Below, piece after piece: positions 7,391 through 15,332 of a stretch of DNA of 35,030 nt (the stretch's first letter is position 1; each line of letters begins with the position of its first letter). A program made the translations under genes and the position numbers. Source of the DNA: a virus; the IMG/VR virus record IMGVR_UViG_3300035698_001729, positions 1 through 35,030 of that record. The stretch is one strand, 5' to 3'. Under the pieces are notes generated by a model. That model had not been told where the DNA came from. It saw nothing but the letters and a program-made list of their open reading frames with translations, and ran no database searches.

Positions 7391-7429
7391 ATATATACAA
7401 CTTAATAATCTTTGCTGATTGGAAACACC

Positions 7430-7470
7430 AAAGGCAAAAACTCTGAACTAAAAGGGTTTTTGCCTTTTTT
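7430..7470 (+). terminator. Rho-independent terminator
   Basis: A 12-bp perfect stem, 7430-7441 (AAAGGCAAAAAC) with 7456-7467 (GTTTTTGCCTTT), encloses a 14-base loop, and the 3' arm runs into a T6 tract at 7465-7470. It is the only textbook intrinsic terminator in the window. It would end transcription of the packaging genes as well as a short RNA started at the promoter 40 bases upstream. The capsid genes beyond it need read-through, antitermination or a further promoter. Confidence 0.8.
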
Positions 7471-7502
7471 GCAACGAGTTCAAGTGGCGATTTAAATATG
7501 CA

Positions 7503-7592
7503 GGGTTCACAACAGAGGAATGAATGTGTGAGGATACACATTGCTCTCTAAAGCAGGGAAGAACCCAATGCACAGCCATTAAATCCCTGCTT
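7503..7592 (+). ncRNA. Predicted pseudoknotted RNA upstream of the decoration and capsid genes
   Basis: Three helices can be drawn. A 9-bp perfect stem joins 7551-7559 (AAGCAGGGA) and 7584-7592 (TCCCTGCTT). A 7-bp hairpin joins 7523-7529 and 7536-7542, extendable by AGAG 7514-7517 with CTCT 7546-7549. GGGTTC 7503-7508 pairs with GAACCC 7561-7566, which lies in the loop of the 9-bp stem, so the whole is an H-type pseudoknot with a hairpin insert. It is in the gene-free stretch 7339-7752. It could be a 5' leader structure, a processing site or an independent RNA. No known riboswitch class is recognised. The remaining part, 7600-7752, is A/T-rich with no further element I can support. Confidence 0.45.
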
Positions 7593-7752
7593 GAGTTCGC
7601 TACGCAGTTCACCCTAAGCGCTCTGCAGTAATAAAAGTGCGTCTATTTTCATCAGTGAAGATTATAACTCAATAGATAACAGGGAAAAGAATATCGAATT
7701 AGGTCGAAGTATTCTGGATAATATTAGTGTTATTACGAATTAGGTTACAAAT

Positions 7753-8205
7753 ATGCAAAACTTTAGACCTTTCAGAGGAAAGTGGGTTATCAAAGAACAC
7801 ACTCTAAAAATTTCTGCTGGTGCTGTTGAACCTGGTGATTTTATTATGATCACTAGTGGTGGAATTACAGTTGAATTAGCAACTAACGCTGCAACTGCCT
7901 TAATTGGCATTTCAGTCGAATCTCTTGCTACTAGCGCTGCCACTCAAAGCATTAGAGTCTTAGAACCTGTATACAGAATGAGTACTTTTGTCGGTCCAGT
8001 TACTGACGGTGCTATTGCTGTTGGGGATACAGACTCAGGTAGAACTACTGATTTTGAAGATCACGAAGGTATCGATACAGATACTGACACTCACCACCAC
8101 GTAATCATTGTCAAGGGTCGCGTTGCGACTGCTGATGGTGCTACGACAGCTGGTGAAGGTGAATTCAGATTGGCTCAAGGCATGGAAAACCTTAATTCAT
8201 TCTAA
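7753..8205 (+). CDS. Capsid decoration (head stabilisation) protein
   Basis: A 150-residue beta-rich protein directly before the major capsid protein. The N-terminus (RPFRGKWVIKEHTLKISAG) followed by VEPGDFIMITSGGITVEL and repeated Ala/Thr-rich strands resembles the small head-decoration families (gpD-like or DUF2190-like beta-tulip proteins) that bind the capsid surface. Residues 107-117 hold an acidic and histidine run, DTDTDTHHHV, that might bind a metal. The order decoration then capsid, with 7 bases between, is common in siphoviruses and podoviruses. The start follows a 414-base non-coding region and lacks a clear Shine-Dalgarno sequence. Confidence 0.65.
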   Translation: MQNFRPFRGKWVIKEHTLKISAGAVEPGDFIMITSGGITVELATNAATALIGISVESLATSAATQSIRVLEPVYRMSTFVGPVTDGAIAVGDTDSGRTTDFEDHEGIDTDTDTHHHVIIVKGRVATADGATTAGEGEFRLAQGMENLNSF

Positions 8206-8212
8206 TTAATTC

Positions 8213-9220
8213 ATGGAATTTACAACAATTGAATTTGGCGATTTCGTCAAATTAGCCAACGTCATTTGGACAAAAGGTGCTATGAGCGTTAAGAACTACA
8301 TGGTTGATTCTGGAATGGTTAAGGTCATGAACATTGACCAACACACAGGAAATACTAGAGAGTTCTCCGAAATAGATACAGATGAGTATCTCACTTATAA
8401 AGCCGAAGGTGATCAAGCTGCAAGAGGTCGTATCCAACAAGGGTACACCAACACGATGACTTCTTATCGTGTGGCAGAGAATATTGGAGTTACTTATGAA
8501 ATGCGAACGCAGAATAAGTATCAACAAGTCTCAACGTCATTGCTTTCAGCTGGCGCAAAAGGATATAAGAGAATTGATTTAGATCTATCTCACAGATTGT
8601 CATTTGGAACAGCCACAACTTATACAGATAGGGATGGCCGAACAATTGCAATCGACACAGGTGATGATCTTCAACTGTTCTATTCAGCTCACACACTCAA
8701 AGGATCAAGCACAACGTTCCGAAATCGTCTTGCCAATAACCCTCGCCTTTCAAAGGGCGCTTTAGAGGGAATGGAAAGATTGATTGTAGAGGAAACCTAT
8801 AACCAGTTTGGAGAAAAGAAAACAGCAAGTTTTGACATTCTCTGGACATCAGACGACCCAAATACAGTTAATACTGCACGAGAATATCTCCGCTCAACAG
8901 CTGAGATCTCTGCAACTAACTCAGGTGTCGTTAATGTCTACAATGGCAAATACAAGCACGTTATTCTACCTCGTATTGCTACTACAGCAGCTGGCGCACC
9001 AGATTCAGATAAGAGATATTATTGGGGCATCGCTTGCTCAGAATTATCTTCATTCTATCTCGGTCAATGGGAATCTCCTCACATGATCTCTCCTGCAGCT
9101 TCTGCAAATTCAGAAGATGTACAGACAGATGATTGGGAATTCCGAAACAGAGCTGGCTATGGTATTACTATAGTCGGTGCTAGCTGGATTAAAATGTCCA
9201 GTGGTGACGGTGATGCTTAA
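8213..9220 (+). CDS. Major capsid protein
   Basis: The 335-residue protein fits an HK97-fold major capsid protein by size, by position after scaffold and decoration genes, and by sequence character. It has an N-terminal helix (residues 1-30), an acidic loop NIDQHTGNTREFSEIDTDEY where the E-loop would be, a long central helix, and a region LFYSAHTLKGSSTTFRNRLA followed by SKGALEGMERL. This last stretch resembles the Mu gpT-type capsid family, in which a similar SxxHP/ALxA segment occurs. That family link is tentative. Codon use is orderly and no frameshift is visible. The gene is followed by a 205-base gap with strong stem-loops, often seen after highly expressed capsid genes. Confidence 0.85.
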   Translation: MEFTTIEFGDFVKLANVIWTKGAMSVKNYMVDSGMVKVMNIDQHTGNTREFSEIDTDEYLTYKAEGDQAARGRIQQGYTNTMTSYRVAENIGVTYEMRTQNKYQQVSTSLLSAGAKGYKRIDLDLSHRLSFGTATTYTDRDGRTIAIDTGDDLQLFYSAHTLKGSSTTFRNRLANNPRLSKGALEGMERLIVEETYNQFGEKKTASFDILWTSDDPNTVNTAREYLRSTAEISATNSGVVNVYNGKYKHVILPRIATTAAGAPDSDKRYYWGIACSELSSFYLGQWESPHMISPAASANSEDVQTDDWEFRNRAGYGITIVGASWIKMSSGDGDA

Positions 9221-9268
9221 TCTTTCACTTCTTGCGAATACATATTATTTATTTATGTGTTAGTGAAT

Positions 9269-9290
9269 AACCGATACAGTCGAATCGGTT
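9269..9290 (+). other. Stem-loop after the capsid gene
   Basis: Seven perfect pairs, AACCGAT (9269-9275) with ATCGGTT (9284-9290), and an 8-base loop. It lies 49 bases after the capsid stop. It is not followed by a clean T-run (TTT then GAAAAC). It may help protect or process the capsid mRNA 3' end together with the stronger hairpin next to it. Confidence 0.4.
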
Positions 9291-9301
9291 TGAAAACTAT
9301 T

Positions 9302-9338
9302 TCTCTCCCCTACCTACTTATGTAGACTAGGGGAGGGA
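9302..9338 (+). other. Strong 3' stem-loop of the capsid transcript
   Basis: Eleven pairs (9302-9312 with 9328-9338, one G.U) continue after a small internal loop into CTAC/GTAG (9314-9317 with 9322-9325) with loop TTAT. This is the strongest hairpin near the capsid gene. A T-rich tract does not follow at once; the palindrome TAGTCGACTA (9339-9348) and then AATTAATTTATCTTTT come next. It could be a leaky terminator or an mRNA-stabilising structure that sets a high capsid-to-downstream ratio. Confidence 0.5.
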
Positions 9339-9366
9339 TAGTCGACTACTTAATTAATTTATCTTT

Positions 9367-9415
9367 TAAGGCTATAACGTATGACTTATGCGTTTAGGTA
9401 GTGCGGTGGGCCTTA
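9367..9415 (+). promoter_or_regulatory. Structured leader before the beta-helix gene
   Basis: TAAGGC 9367-9372 pairs with GCCTTA 9410-9415 and encloses CGTAT/ATGCG (9378-9382 with 9388-9392, one wobble). The outer stem ends next to AGGGA (9415-9419), seven bases upstream of ATG 9426, which is the only plausible ribosome-binding site among the structural genes. The stem could therefore modulate access to that site. This is a reading of the sequence, not a known element. Confidence 0.3.
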
Positions 9416-9425
9416 GGGAATAAAA

Positions 9426-10445
9426 ATGAATTGGAATAAGAATTCAGGATATGGACAAAGTCTAGTGACTTTTGCTAGAAACGTTTGTCCTACATTCGGA
9501 AACATTTTGGTAGTTATGAACTCGGCTAATTCAGACGAGGCTAACTATCATCACATGCAAGAGGTATATACACCTGACGTAGATGGTCTAGTTAGGTTTT
9601 ATACAGACCTCGAATCTGCTTACGGTGCTGCAGAAAGCAACAACAATGATATTATTTTGCTAGATGCCAATAGTTCTCATGCTTTAACTTCAATGCTAAC
9701 AGTCTCTAAGAGCAGAGTTCATTTCGTTGGAATGGATGGCGGTGGAAGATTAAAAGCTCAAGGTGCTAAAATTAGTATGGGTGTTACAACTGATACTGAT
9801 GATATCGCAGTAATCTTAAATACAGGTACAAGAAACTCATTCAGAAACATTAAGATATATTCAAGCAATACGCTTGATGAACATCTATCTTGTTTTATTG
9901 ATAATGCAGAAGGTACTTATATTGAAAACTGTAATATCGCTGCTATAAGTAAAGCAGATGCAGATGCCTGTGATTTATGGTGTTGTTCTGATAGTTTCAC
10001 TTATAGAGAAGTTACTTTCGGAGCAGATAATGTTATCAACACACTAGCTTTCTATAATATAAAATTTGATGGAAAGACTGGTGGTGGCTCATTACATGCA
10101 AAATGTGGTACTTTTATTGATTGCATTTTTGATATGCAATGTGCATCAGCAGCGGCAGCAACATCTTGCTTTATGAAAGTTACAGACAAAGATGCTATAC
10201 AGCATAATATCTTAGTTAAAGATTGTGTTTTTCAGAATTTTATTAATGCAGCAGGTGGAGTTATCTTAACTGATGCTTTCTTAGGAGCATCTACTACTAC
10301 TAATGGAGATATAAATCTTGTTAACCCAACTATCTTCGGTGCTACTGGAGTTGGTGGAGGTTCAGGATATGGATTCAATATTGCTGCTGGTGGAGTAGCC
10401 CCAGATGCTAATGGAGGATTAGCAACACCATTAACAGATTCGTAA
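9426..10445 (+). CDS. Beta-helix virion protein (339 aa)
   Basis: A 339-residue protein with the repetitive pattern of a right-handed parallel beta-helix: short hydrophobic strands separated by Asn/Gly turns (NNNDIILLDAN, SFRNIKIYSS, GTYIENCNIAA, CGTFIDCIFD, ILVKDCVFQNF). Several Cys residues stack in the strands. The FYTDLESAYGAAESNNNDII stretch resembles proteins found beside capsid genes in environmental phages. It may be a head fibre, capsid-associated spike or glycan-binding component. No catalytic residues are evident. The C-terminal 50 residues are Gly/Ala-rich. It has a 205-base structured gap upstream and a 47-residue gene just downstream. Confidence 0.65.
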   Translation: MNWNKNSGYGQSLVTFARNVCPTFGNILVVMNSANSDEANYHHMQEVYTPDVDGLVRFYTDLESAYGAAESNNNDIILLDANSSHALTSMLTVSKSRVHFVGMDGGGRLKAQGAKISMGVTTDTDDIAVILNTGTRNSFRNIKIYSSNTLDEHLSCFIDNAEGTYIENCNIAAISKADADACDLWCCSDSFTYREVTFGADNVINTLAFYNIKFDGKTGGGSLHAKCGTFIDCIFDMQCASAAAATSCFMKVTDKDAIQHNILVKDCVFQNFINAAGGVILTDAFLGASTTTNGDINLVNPTIFGATGVGGGSGYGFNIAAGGVAPDANGGLATPLTDS

Positions 10446-10469
10446 ACATAAAATTAATTCTATAAATTT

Positions 10470-10613
10470 ATGAGTAAGAAAAGAAAAGACAGTGTGATAG
10501 AAAAAGCACCTGTCAAGGAATTAGATATTAAACAAGAAGTAGTTATTATTGATGGCGAAGATAAGTTAAAAACTACTTATTCCGATGGCACTGTAGAATA
10601 TCAAATTCTGTAA
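10470..10613 (+). CDS. Small charged protein (47 aa)
   Basis: ATG 10470 to TAA 10611-10613, 47 residues, starting MSKKRKDSVIEKAPVKELDI and ending TVEYQIL. The N-terminus is strongly basic and the remainder acidic with beta character (EVVIIDGEDKLKTTYSDG). It starts 24 bases after the beta-helix gene in an A/T-rich leader like those of its neighbours, and its codon use is similar. No family is recognised. In several phages a comparably small Lys-rich protein sits among the head genes, which would fit a minor head component, but this is not shown here. Confidence 0.6.
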   Translation: MSKKRKDSVIEKAPVKELDIKQEVVIIDGEDKLKTTYSDGTVEYQIL

Positions 10614-10626
10614 AATAGGCTTGGAA

Positions 10627-10652
10627 CTGGGGGTAGGGAAACCTACCCTCAG
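10627..10652 (+). other. 11-bp stem-loop with GAAA tetraloop
   Basis: CTGGGGGTAGG (10627-10637) pairs with CCTACCCTCAG (10642-10652), with one G.U, closing a GAAA (GNRA-type) loop. It starts 14 bases after the 47-residue gene. The following bases are TATAAAAACGCAC, so there is no U-tract. It is probably an RNA 3'-end stabiliser or weak terminator. A second, weaker structure (GAGTT 10707-10711 with AACTC 10729-10733) precedes the next gene. Confidence 0.5.
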
Positions 10653-10759
10653 TATAAAAACGCACAAAGTGAATGTGCTTAAATAACTTATTTGACCTAT
10701 TTAGACGAGTTGGGGGCAAGCTTTGCTTAACTCCTCTGTAATGGGAAAAACATAAAACT

Positions 10760-12412
10760 ATGTCAAACTCAGGATTAATGAAGAGTCAAAATGACGTTTC
10801 TTTACAACGAGGACTACCAGTTGAAATCGTATCTGATAGTCAACATGTAGAATCTGTGTCAGCCGATACAGTTACGTTGTATTACTATACAAACGCCTAC
10901 TTAACTTGTGCCACAGCAGGAAGTACCACCTATGGTGATTACACTGCATTAACTGATACAGGTTATTTTTATATCGAATTAAATGGAAAAAAGTATCTAA
11001 TTAACCCAGACTTTACAAGTGATGGCTCAATGGCTAACGTAGCCACGTCAATTCAAACAGCATTGGCTGCTTCTTTGACTGGAGCAACTTGTACTTGGTC
11101 AACAGATCACTTTATAATCACAACTGCCCAAGCTTCTGGATCAAATACCATTTCTAAAATGGAGCCTTATATAGTAGCGCTTGGCGTTGACTTAACTTCT
11201 AGCTCATGGATGAATGGTGGCTCTAACGCTACTGTTACAGACCCAGTTTACACTGCTGATGCAGGACAAGCTGCTGGCGTAGCAGTCGTTGCTAAACTTT
11301 CTCAAGGTGGAATCCTAGATGAAGTTGCTGGAAAGATTGGAACATACCTAAACACATCATTTGCTTTCGTAACTGGAACTGTTTTAACTACAGAAGTTGA
11401 ATTCTCTTGGGATGATGCAGAACGGGGTGACGAAGCAAAGGGTGAAGGACAATTAGCTACAATAGTTAAAGGCTTTAGTAGCGGAGAATTTTGTATTGAT
11501 TATAGAAATGGAATAGTTTATGGACTTAAAGCTACAACAGATACATCTGATACTGCTAATTACAAGATAGCTATGGCCACTTCTGGTGGGGGTACTGTAG
11601 TCTCAAGTAAAATTGATATCACAAAAGTTGGAGGAACTGCTACATTAATTCAGAACTCTGCATTTGGAACTATCACTCCAGGACTGCCTGTTTTCGGTAG
11701 ATATGATGCTACTCCAATAACTTATGATGACGGAGACGCTGCTCCAATCTTATTAGACGCACAAGGAAGAATTACGTTATCTTCTGATATTCAAATTGGA
11801 TCAGTTGAAATTAAAGATGGAACTTCAGATGCTAGACAAGCAGTTAAGGTAGACAATGCTACAGCAGGCGCTACTCCAACAGTAGCTCTAACTGGTGGTA
11901 TTTATAAGAATGCTTTAGATACTTATGCAGATAATGATGCAGCTCCTATTCCAGTAACTGCTAATGGTATACCAATTATGGCTATTACAAGTGGAGCAGC
12001 TTTAACTCCCATCTTTGATACTGCTGGACATAAAGGATTTGTACAAGTAACAAACGGAACTTATGATTTAGCTTTAGATTCATCTGGTTATACAACTACT
12101 AATATTAATGGAACAGTAACAGTAGCAGAAGCTACTCCATCAACATTAACTGGAGGAAGCAAAACAGTAACTACAGCTGGGACTGCCGAGGCTTTAGGAA
12201 CAACACTTACTACTAAATCAATATACATTAGAGCAAATGCTGCTAACACATCATTTATATGTGTTGGAGATTCTGCTGTAGATGAATCAACTAACCAACA
12301 AGTAGTATTATATGCTAATGATGCAATTTCTCTTGACATCGCTGATAGAGCTACTGTCTATTTAGACGCAGATGTAGATGGAGAAGGAGTAGGATACTTA
12401 GCAAGTTCGTAA
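10760..12412 (+). CDS. Accessory structural protein with repeat-rich C-terminal half (550 aa)
   Basis: A 550-residue Thr/Ala/Gly-rich protein. The N-terminal half (residues about 1-270) is beta-rich with YYYTNAYLTCATAGSTTYGD near residue 40. The central part contains ITYDDGDAAPILLDAQGRI and DTYADNDAAPIPVTANGIP, two copies of a DGDAAPxxxxxxGR-type segment widespread in environmental phage capsid-fibre and decoration proteins. The end (residues about 455-550) looks like a small beta-sandwich (AEALGTTLTTKSIYIRANAA to DADVDGEGVGYLASS) of the kind that caps such proteins. It is most likely a virion surface or head-fibre protein. No enzyme motif is seen. Confidence 0.65.
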   Translation: MSNSGLMKSQNDVSLQRGLPVEIVSDSQHVESVSADTVTLYYYTNAYLTCATAGSTTYGDYTALTDTGYFYIELNGKKYLINPDFTSDGSMANVATSIQTALAASLTGATCTWSTDHFIITTAQASGSNTISKMEPYIVALGVDLTSSSWMNGGSNATVTDPVYTADAGQAAGVAVVAKLSQGGILDEVAGKIGTYLNTSFAFVTGTVLTTEVEFSWDDAERGDEAKGEGQLATIVKGFSSGEFCIDYRNGIVYGLKATTDTSDTANYKIAMATSGGGTVVSSKIDITKVGGTATLIQNSAFGTITPGLPVFGRYDATPITYDDGDAAPILLDAQGRITLSSDIQIGSVEIKDGTSDARQAVKVDNATAGATPTVALTGGIYKNALDTYADNDAAPIPVTANGIPIMAITSGAALTPIFDTAGHKGFVQVTNGTYDLALDSSGYTTTNINGTVTVAEATPSTLTGGSKTVTTAGTAEALGTTLTTKSIYIRANAANTSFICVGDSAVDESTNQQVVLYANDAISLDIADRATVYLDADVDGEGVGYLASS

Positions 12413-12461
12413 TTAATTTGGACATTTATACGGTAACCATTCCGTTTATAATAAAAATTAC

Positions 12462-15290
12462 ATGTCAATAAACCCAATAATATGGCCACCATTCAAAAGG
12501 AGTGGGACCACAATAACACCAAGAACAAGTGGCGATGAAATGACTATTAATTCATTAACCGCTACTAACACACTAAAACTAGGAACAAGTCCTACTACAG
12601 GAGCTTTTGAAGAAGGTAAAATCTACTATGATTCTACTAATAAAACTGTTTCTGCGATGATTGACACTGATGTTACTTTACAAATAGGTCAAGAAGACCT
12701 AATGATTTGTAAAAATGCTTCTGGTGTTGATATAGCTAATGGAGATGCTGTATATATGGCAAGTGCTGATTCTGGCTTTCCTACTATTGCACTTGCTCAG
12801 GCTGATTCTTTTTCTACTTCAATTGTTACAGCAGTCGCCACTCAGGCCATAGCAAATGGAGCTACTGGACTAGTAACTCGCAGAGGTAGAGTAAATGATC
12901 TAGACACTAATGTAGCCGAAGGATGGTCAGCAGGGGATATCTTATATTTATCAACTACTGTTGCAGGTGGATTAACAAATGTAAATCCAGGATCTGTTGG
13001 TGAAATAGAATCTCGTGTAGCTAGAGTAGTAACGGTTGATGATACAGTCGGAGTGATTTATGTAGATTTGTTTAGAACAACAAGACTAACAGACTTATCT
13101 GATGCAAATATAGCAACAACACCATCTGTTGACGATGTATTAAAATATAATGGTAGTGAATGGGTAAATGGTACTGGAACTACAGTATCTAGCTCAAGTG
13201 GAATTACATTTTATCCAACTCATACTGAGATACTTCCAGAGGATTCAGAAAATGATTATGACGTTCAATCACTATTACAAACACCATCAGGTGATTCAGA
13301 AGAAGTTGATACAATGTCCTGTGCAACTAATACAGTAATGGGAGATGCTTTTCTTTATAACACTGCATTAGGAAGAACTTCAATAAATGCAGGAGAATGG
13401 ATATTTAATATCTATGCATCTGTTTCATCAGTAAGAGGTGGTAGAGAATCTTATATTACAGGAAATATTTATCACGTAGTTACAGAATCAGCTACAATAA
13501 CAACTACAGGCTCAGGAACAACAAGAACAGCTACAGCTTCTGGTGGAACACCTTTTGCTAATGATGATGATAATGCAGATATAACTTTATGTGGGTATAT
13601 TCAAACACCTAAAGGATTATATCCTATTGCTGCTTATACCTCAGGAACAGTAGTAACTATTACAGTACCATCTGGATATGGAAATGAATCTACACAAGCA
13701 TTCTTTACTTGGAAGAGAAAGTTTGGAGCAGTTACACCAACAATAACAGCAACTGGAACAGATTATACATTGATTAATCTTTCAACTGTTCAATCGGCTA
13801 TTACAATAGCAGCAACAGATAAAATTGCTGGAATAATCTTTGGGACAGCCAACAATACAACAGATATTTATTTTGCTCACGATGGTACAGAGCATTATTC
13901 TAACTTCTTAGCACCTCTAACAACATTACATAATGACTTAGCAGGGTTAAATGGTGGAACAGCAGGCGAGTATTATCACTTGACTTCAGCAGCATATACA
14001 ATCGCAACTCAAGCAGCCACTACTTCTCTTAGTGGATATTTAACAGATACTGATTGGGATACATTTAACAATAAGGGATCGGGAGATATGTTGCTCGGAA
14101 CAGCTCAAAGTGTAACAGAGACAAAAACATTCTCTAAAGGTAAGCTTTTAGTTAAAGGAACTTCAACAGGAACAACAGATATAACAACAGCTAATGCAAG
14201 TGGAACATCTTATACTGCAACATTACAAGCAGCTGATGGAACAATAGCTTATTCAGCTGATATAACTGGTACTAATAGTGGAACAAATACAGGAGATGAA
14301 GTAGTAGCTACTGGTGCAGAATTAGATACTGCATCAGATGAAACTAAATATGCTAGTGCAAAAGCAATTAAAGACTCACACAATGTTCCTAGTGTATTAC
14401 CTAGCACAGCAGGGAATGTTCTTACTTCAAATGGAACAGATTGGACAAGTGCAGCAGGTACTGCAGGAACCGTAACTTCTGTTGCAGCCCTAACTCTTGG
14501 AACAACAGGAACAGATGTATCGTCTACTGTTGCTACAGGAACATCTACCCCAGTAATAACACTTCAGATACCAACAGCTTCAACCTCAAATCGTGGAGCA
14601 TTAAGCTCAACAGATTGGGATACATTTAACGGCAAGGCATCTCTCACTGCACCAACCTTTGCCACTTCAATTACAGGATCATATCTAACAGCTTCTGAAA
14701 TACTAATAACAGATGGAGACAAGAAGATAGTATCAGCAGCAGTAGCAACATATCCTAGTTTAACTGAACTTGCCTATGTAAAAGGAGTATCTAGTGATAT
14801 TCAAACACAAATAGGAAATAAGGCAGCTAAAGGTGCTAATAGTGATATAACATCAATTACAGGGCTTACAACAGCTCTTACGATAGCTCAAGGTGGAATT
14901 GGTGCTACAAGTTTAGCAAGTGCAAGTATTCCAACTTATACAAGTACAAATACATTCACAAACAAGAGAATTACTCAAAGAGTTGTAACAACAACAGATG
15001 ACTCTACGGCAGCAATAGATACAGATGTAACCGATCTTTATGATTTAAGTGCTGTCGCAAATGCTACAACATTTACTCTCACAGGAACTCCAACAGATGG
15101 TCAGAAACTAATGATAAGATTTAAGGATGCTGGTACTACTAAAGGACTTACTTGGACTGGATTTACAGCAATAGGAGTAACACTTCCAACCGATACAACA
15201 GCTAGTAAACAACATTATGTCGGATGTGTATATAATGGAACAACTGGAACACCTCGTTGGGAAGTAATAGCAGTCGGAGTTGAAGCTTAA
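12462..15290 (+). CDS. Tail fibre-like protein (942 aa)
   Basis: A long Thr/Ser/Gly-rich protein typical of trimeric fibres. The N-terminal 200 residues form a head module (INSLTATNTLKLGTSPTTGA, then a repeated GDAVYMASADSG / GWSAGDILYLSTT pattern). Two copies of a DTDWDTFN/STDWDTFNxK segment (residues about 527-540 and 713-726) share 18 identical bases (GATTGGGATACATTTAAC). The C-terminal about 110 residues (DLYDLSAVANATTFTLTGTP, ending RWEVIAVGVEA) resemble the terminal beta domain of many environmental phage fibres. It probably binds host surface structures. No chaperone-cleavage or lyase motif is recognised. The start has an A-rich leader without Shine-Dalgarno sequence. Confidence 0.72.
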   Translation: MSINPIIWPPFKRSGTTITPRTSGDEMTINSLTATNTLKLGTSPTTGAFEEGKIYYDSTNKTVSAMIDTDVTLQIGQEDLMICKNASGVDIANGDAVYMASADSGFPTIALAQADSFSTSIVTAVATQAIANGATGLVTRRGRVNDLDTNVAEGWSAGDILYLSTTVAGGLTNVNPGSVGEIESRVARVVTVDDTVGVIYVDLFRTTRLTDLSDANIATTPSVDDVLKYNGSEWVNGTGTTVSSSSGITFYPTHTEILPEDSENDYDVQSLLQTPSGDSEEVDTMSCATNTVMGDAFLYNTALGRTSINAGEWIFNIYASVSSVRGGRESYITGNIYHVVTESATITTTGSGTTRTATASGGTPFANDDDNADITLCGYIQTPKGLYPIAAYTSGTVVTITVPSGYGNESTQAFFTWKRKFGAVTPTITATGTDYTLINLSTVQSAITIAATDKIAGIIFGTANNTTDIYFAHDGTEHYSNFLAPLTTLHNDLAGLNGGTAGEYYHLTSAAYTIATQAATTSLSGYLTDTDWDTFNNKGSGDMLLGTAQSVTETKTFSKGKLLVKGTSTGTTDITTANASGTSYTATLQAADGTIAYSADITGTNSGTNTGDEVVATGAELDTASDETKYASAKAIKDSHNVPSVLPSTAGNVLTSNGTDWTSAAGTAGTVTSVAALTLGTTGTDVSSTVATGTSTPVITLQIPTASTSNRGALSSTDWDTFNGKASLTAPTFATSITGSYLTASEILITDGDKKIVSAAVATYPSLTELAYVKGVSSDIQTQIGNKAAKGANSDITSITGLTTALTIAQGGIGATSLASASIPTYTSTNTFTNKRITQRVVTTTDDSTAAIDTDVTDLYDLSAVANATTFTLTGTPTDGQKLMIRFKDAGTTKGLTWTGFTAIGVTLPTDTTASKQHYVGCVYNGTTGTPRWEVIAVGVEA

Positions 15291-15308
15291 TAAATAACTA
15301 ACATAAAA

Positions 15309-15332
15309 TAGCCCATCAATGATGGTGGGCTA
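15309..15332 (+). other. 10-bp hairpin overlapping a possible start codon
   Basis: TAGCCCATCA (15309-15318) pairs with TGATGGTGGGCTA's complementary arm 15323-15332 (one T.G), leaving the 4-base loop ATGA (15319-15322). It is preceded by AAAA and followed by TAAATTAAAA, so the flanks are A/T-rich but lack a U-tract. It follows the fibre gene by 18 bases and may be a weak terminator. The ATG at 15319, first possible start of the next gene, lies exactly in its loop. Confidence 0.5.

Noticed and set aside
7499-7552. 17-codon ORF as a leader peptide
   Set aside because: It overlaps the predicted pseudoknot, lacks a ribosome-binding site and has no regulatory codon run. Chance is the simpler explanation.
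8063-8102. Asp/His run in the decoration protein as a catalytic metal site
   Set aside because: DTDTDTHHH is suggestive, but no enzyme family fold accompanies it, and surface acidic/His clusters occur in decoration proteins. It is noted only as a possible metal-binding patch.
14053-14628. Direct repeat of GATTGGGATACATTTAAC as a recombination site
   Set aside because: Both copies lie in frame in the fibre gene and encode the same DWDTFN module, so they reflect domain duplication, not an attachment site.
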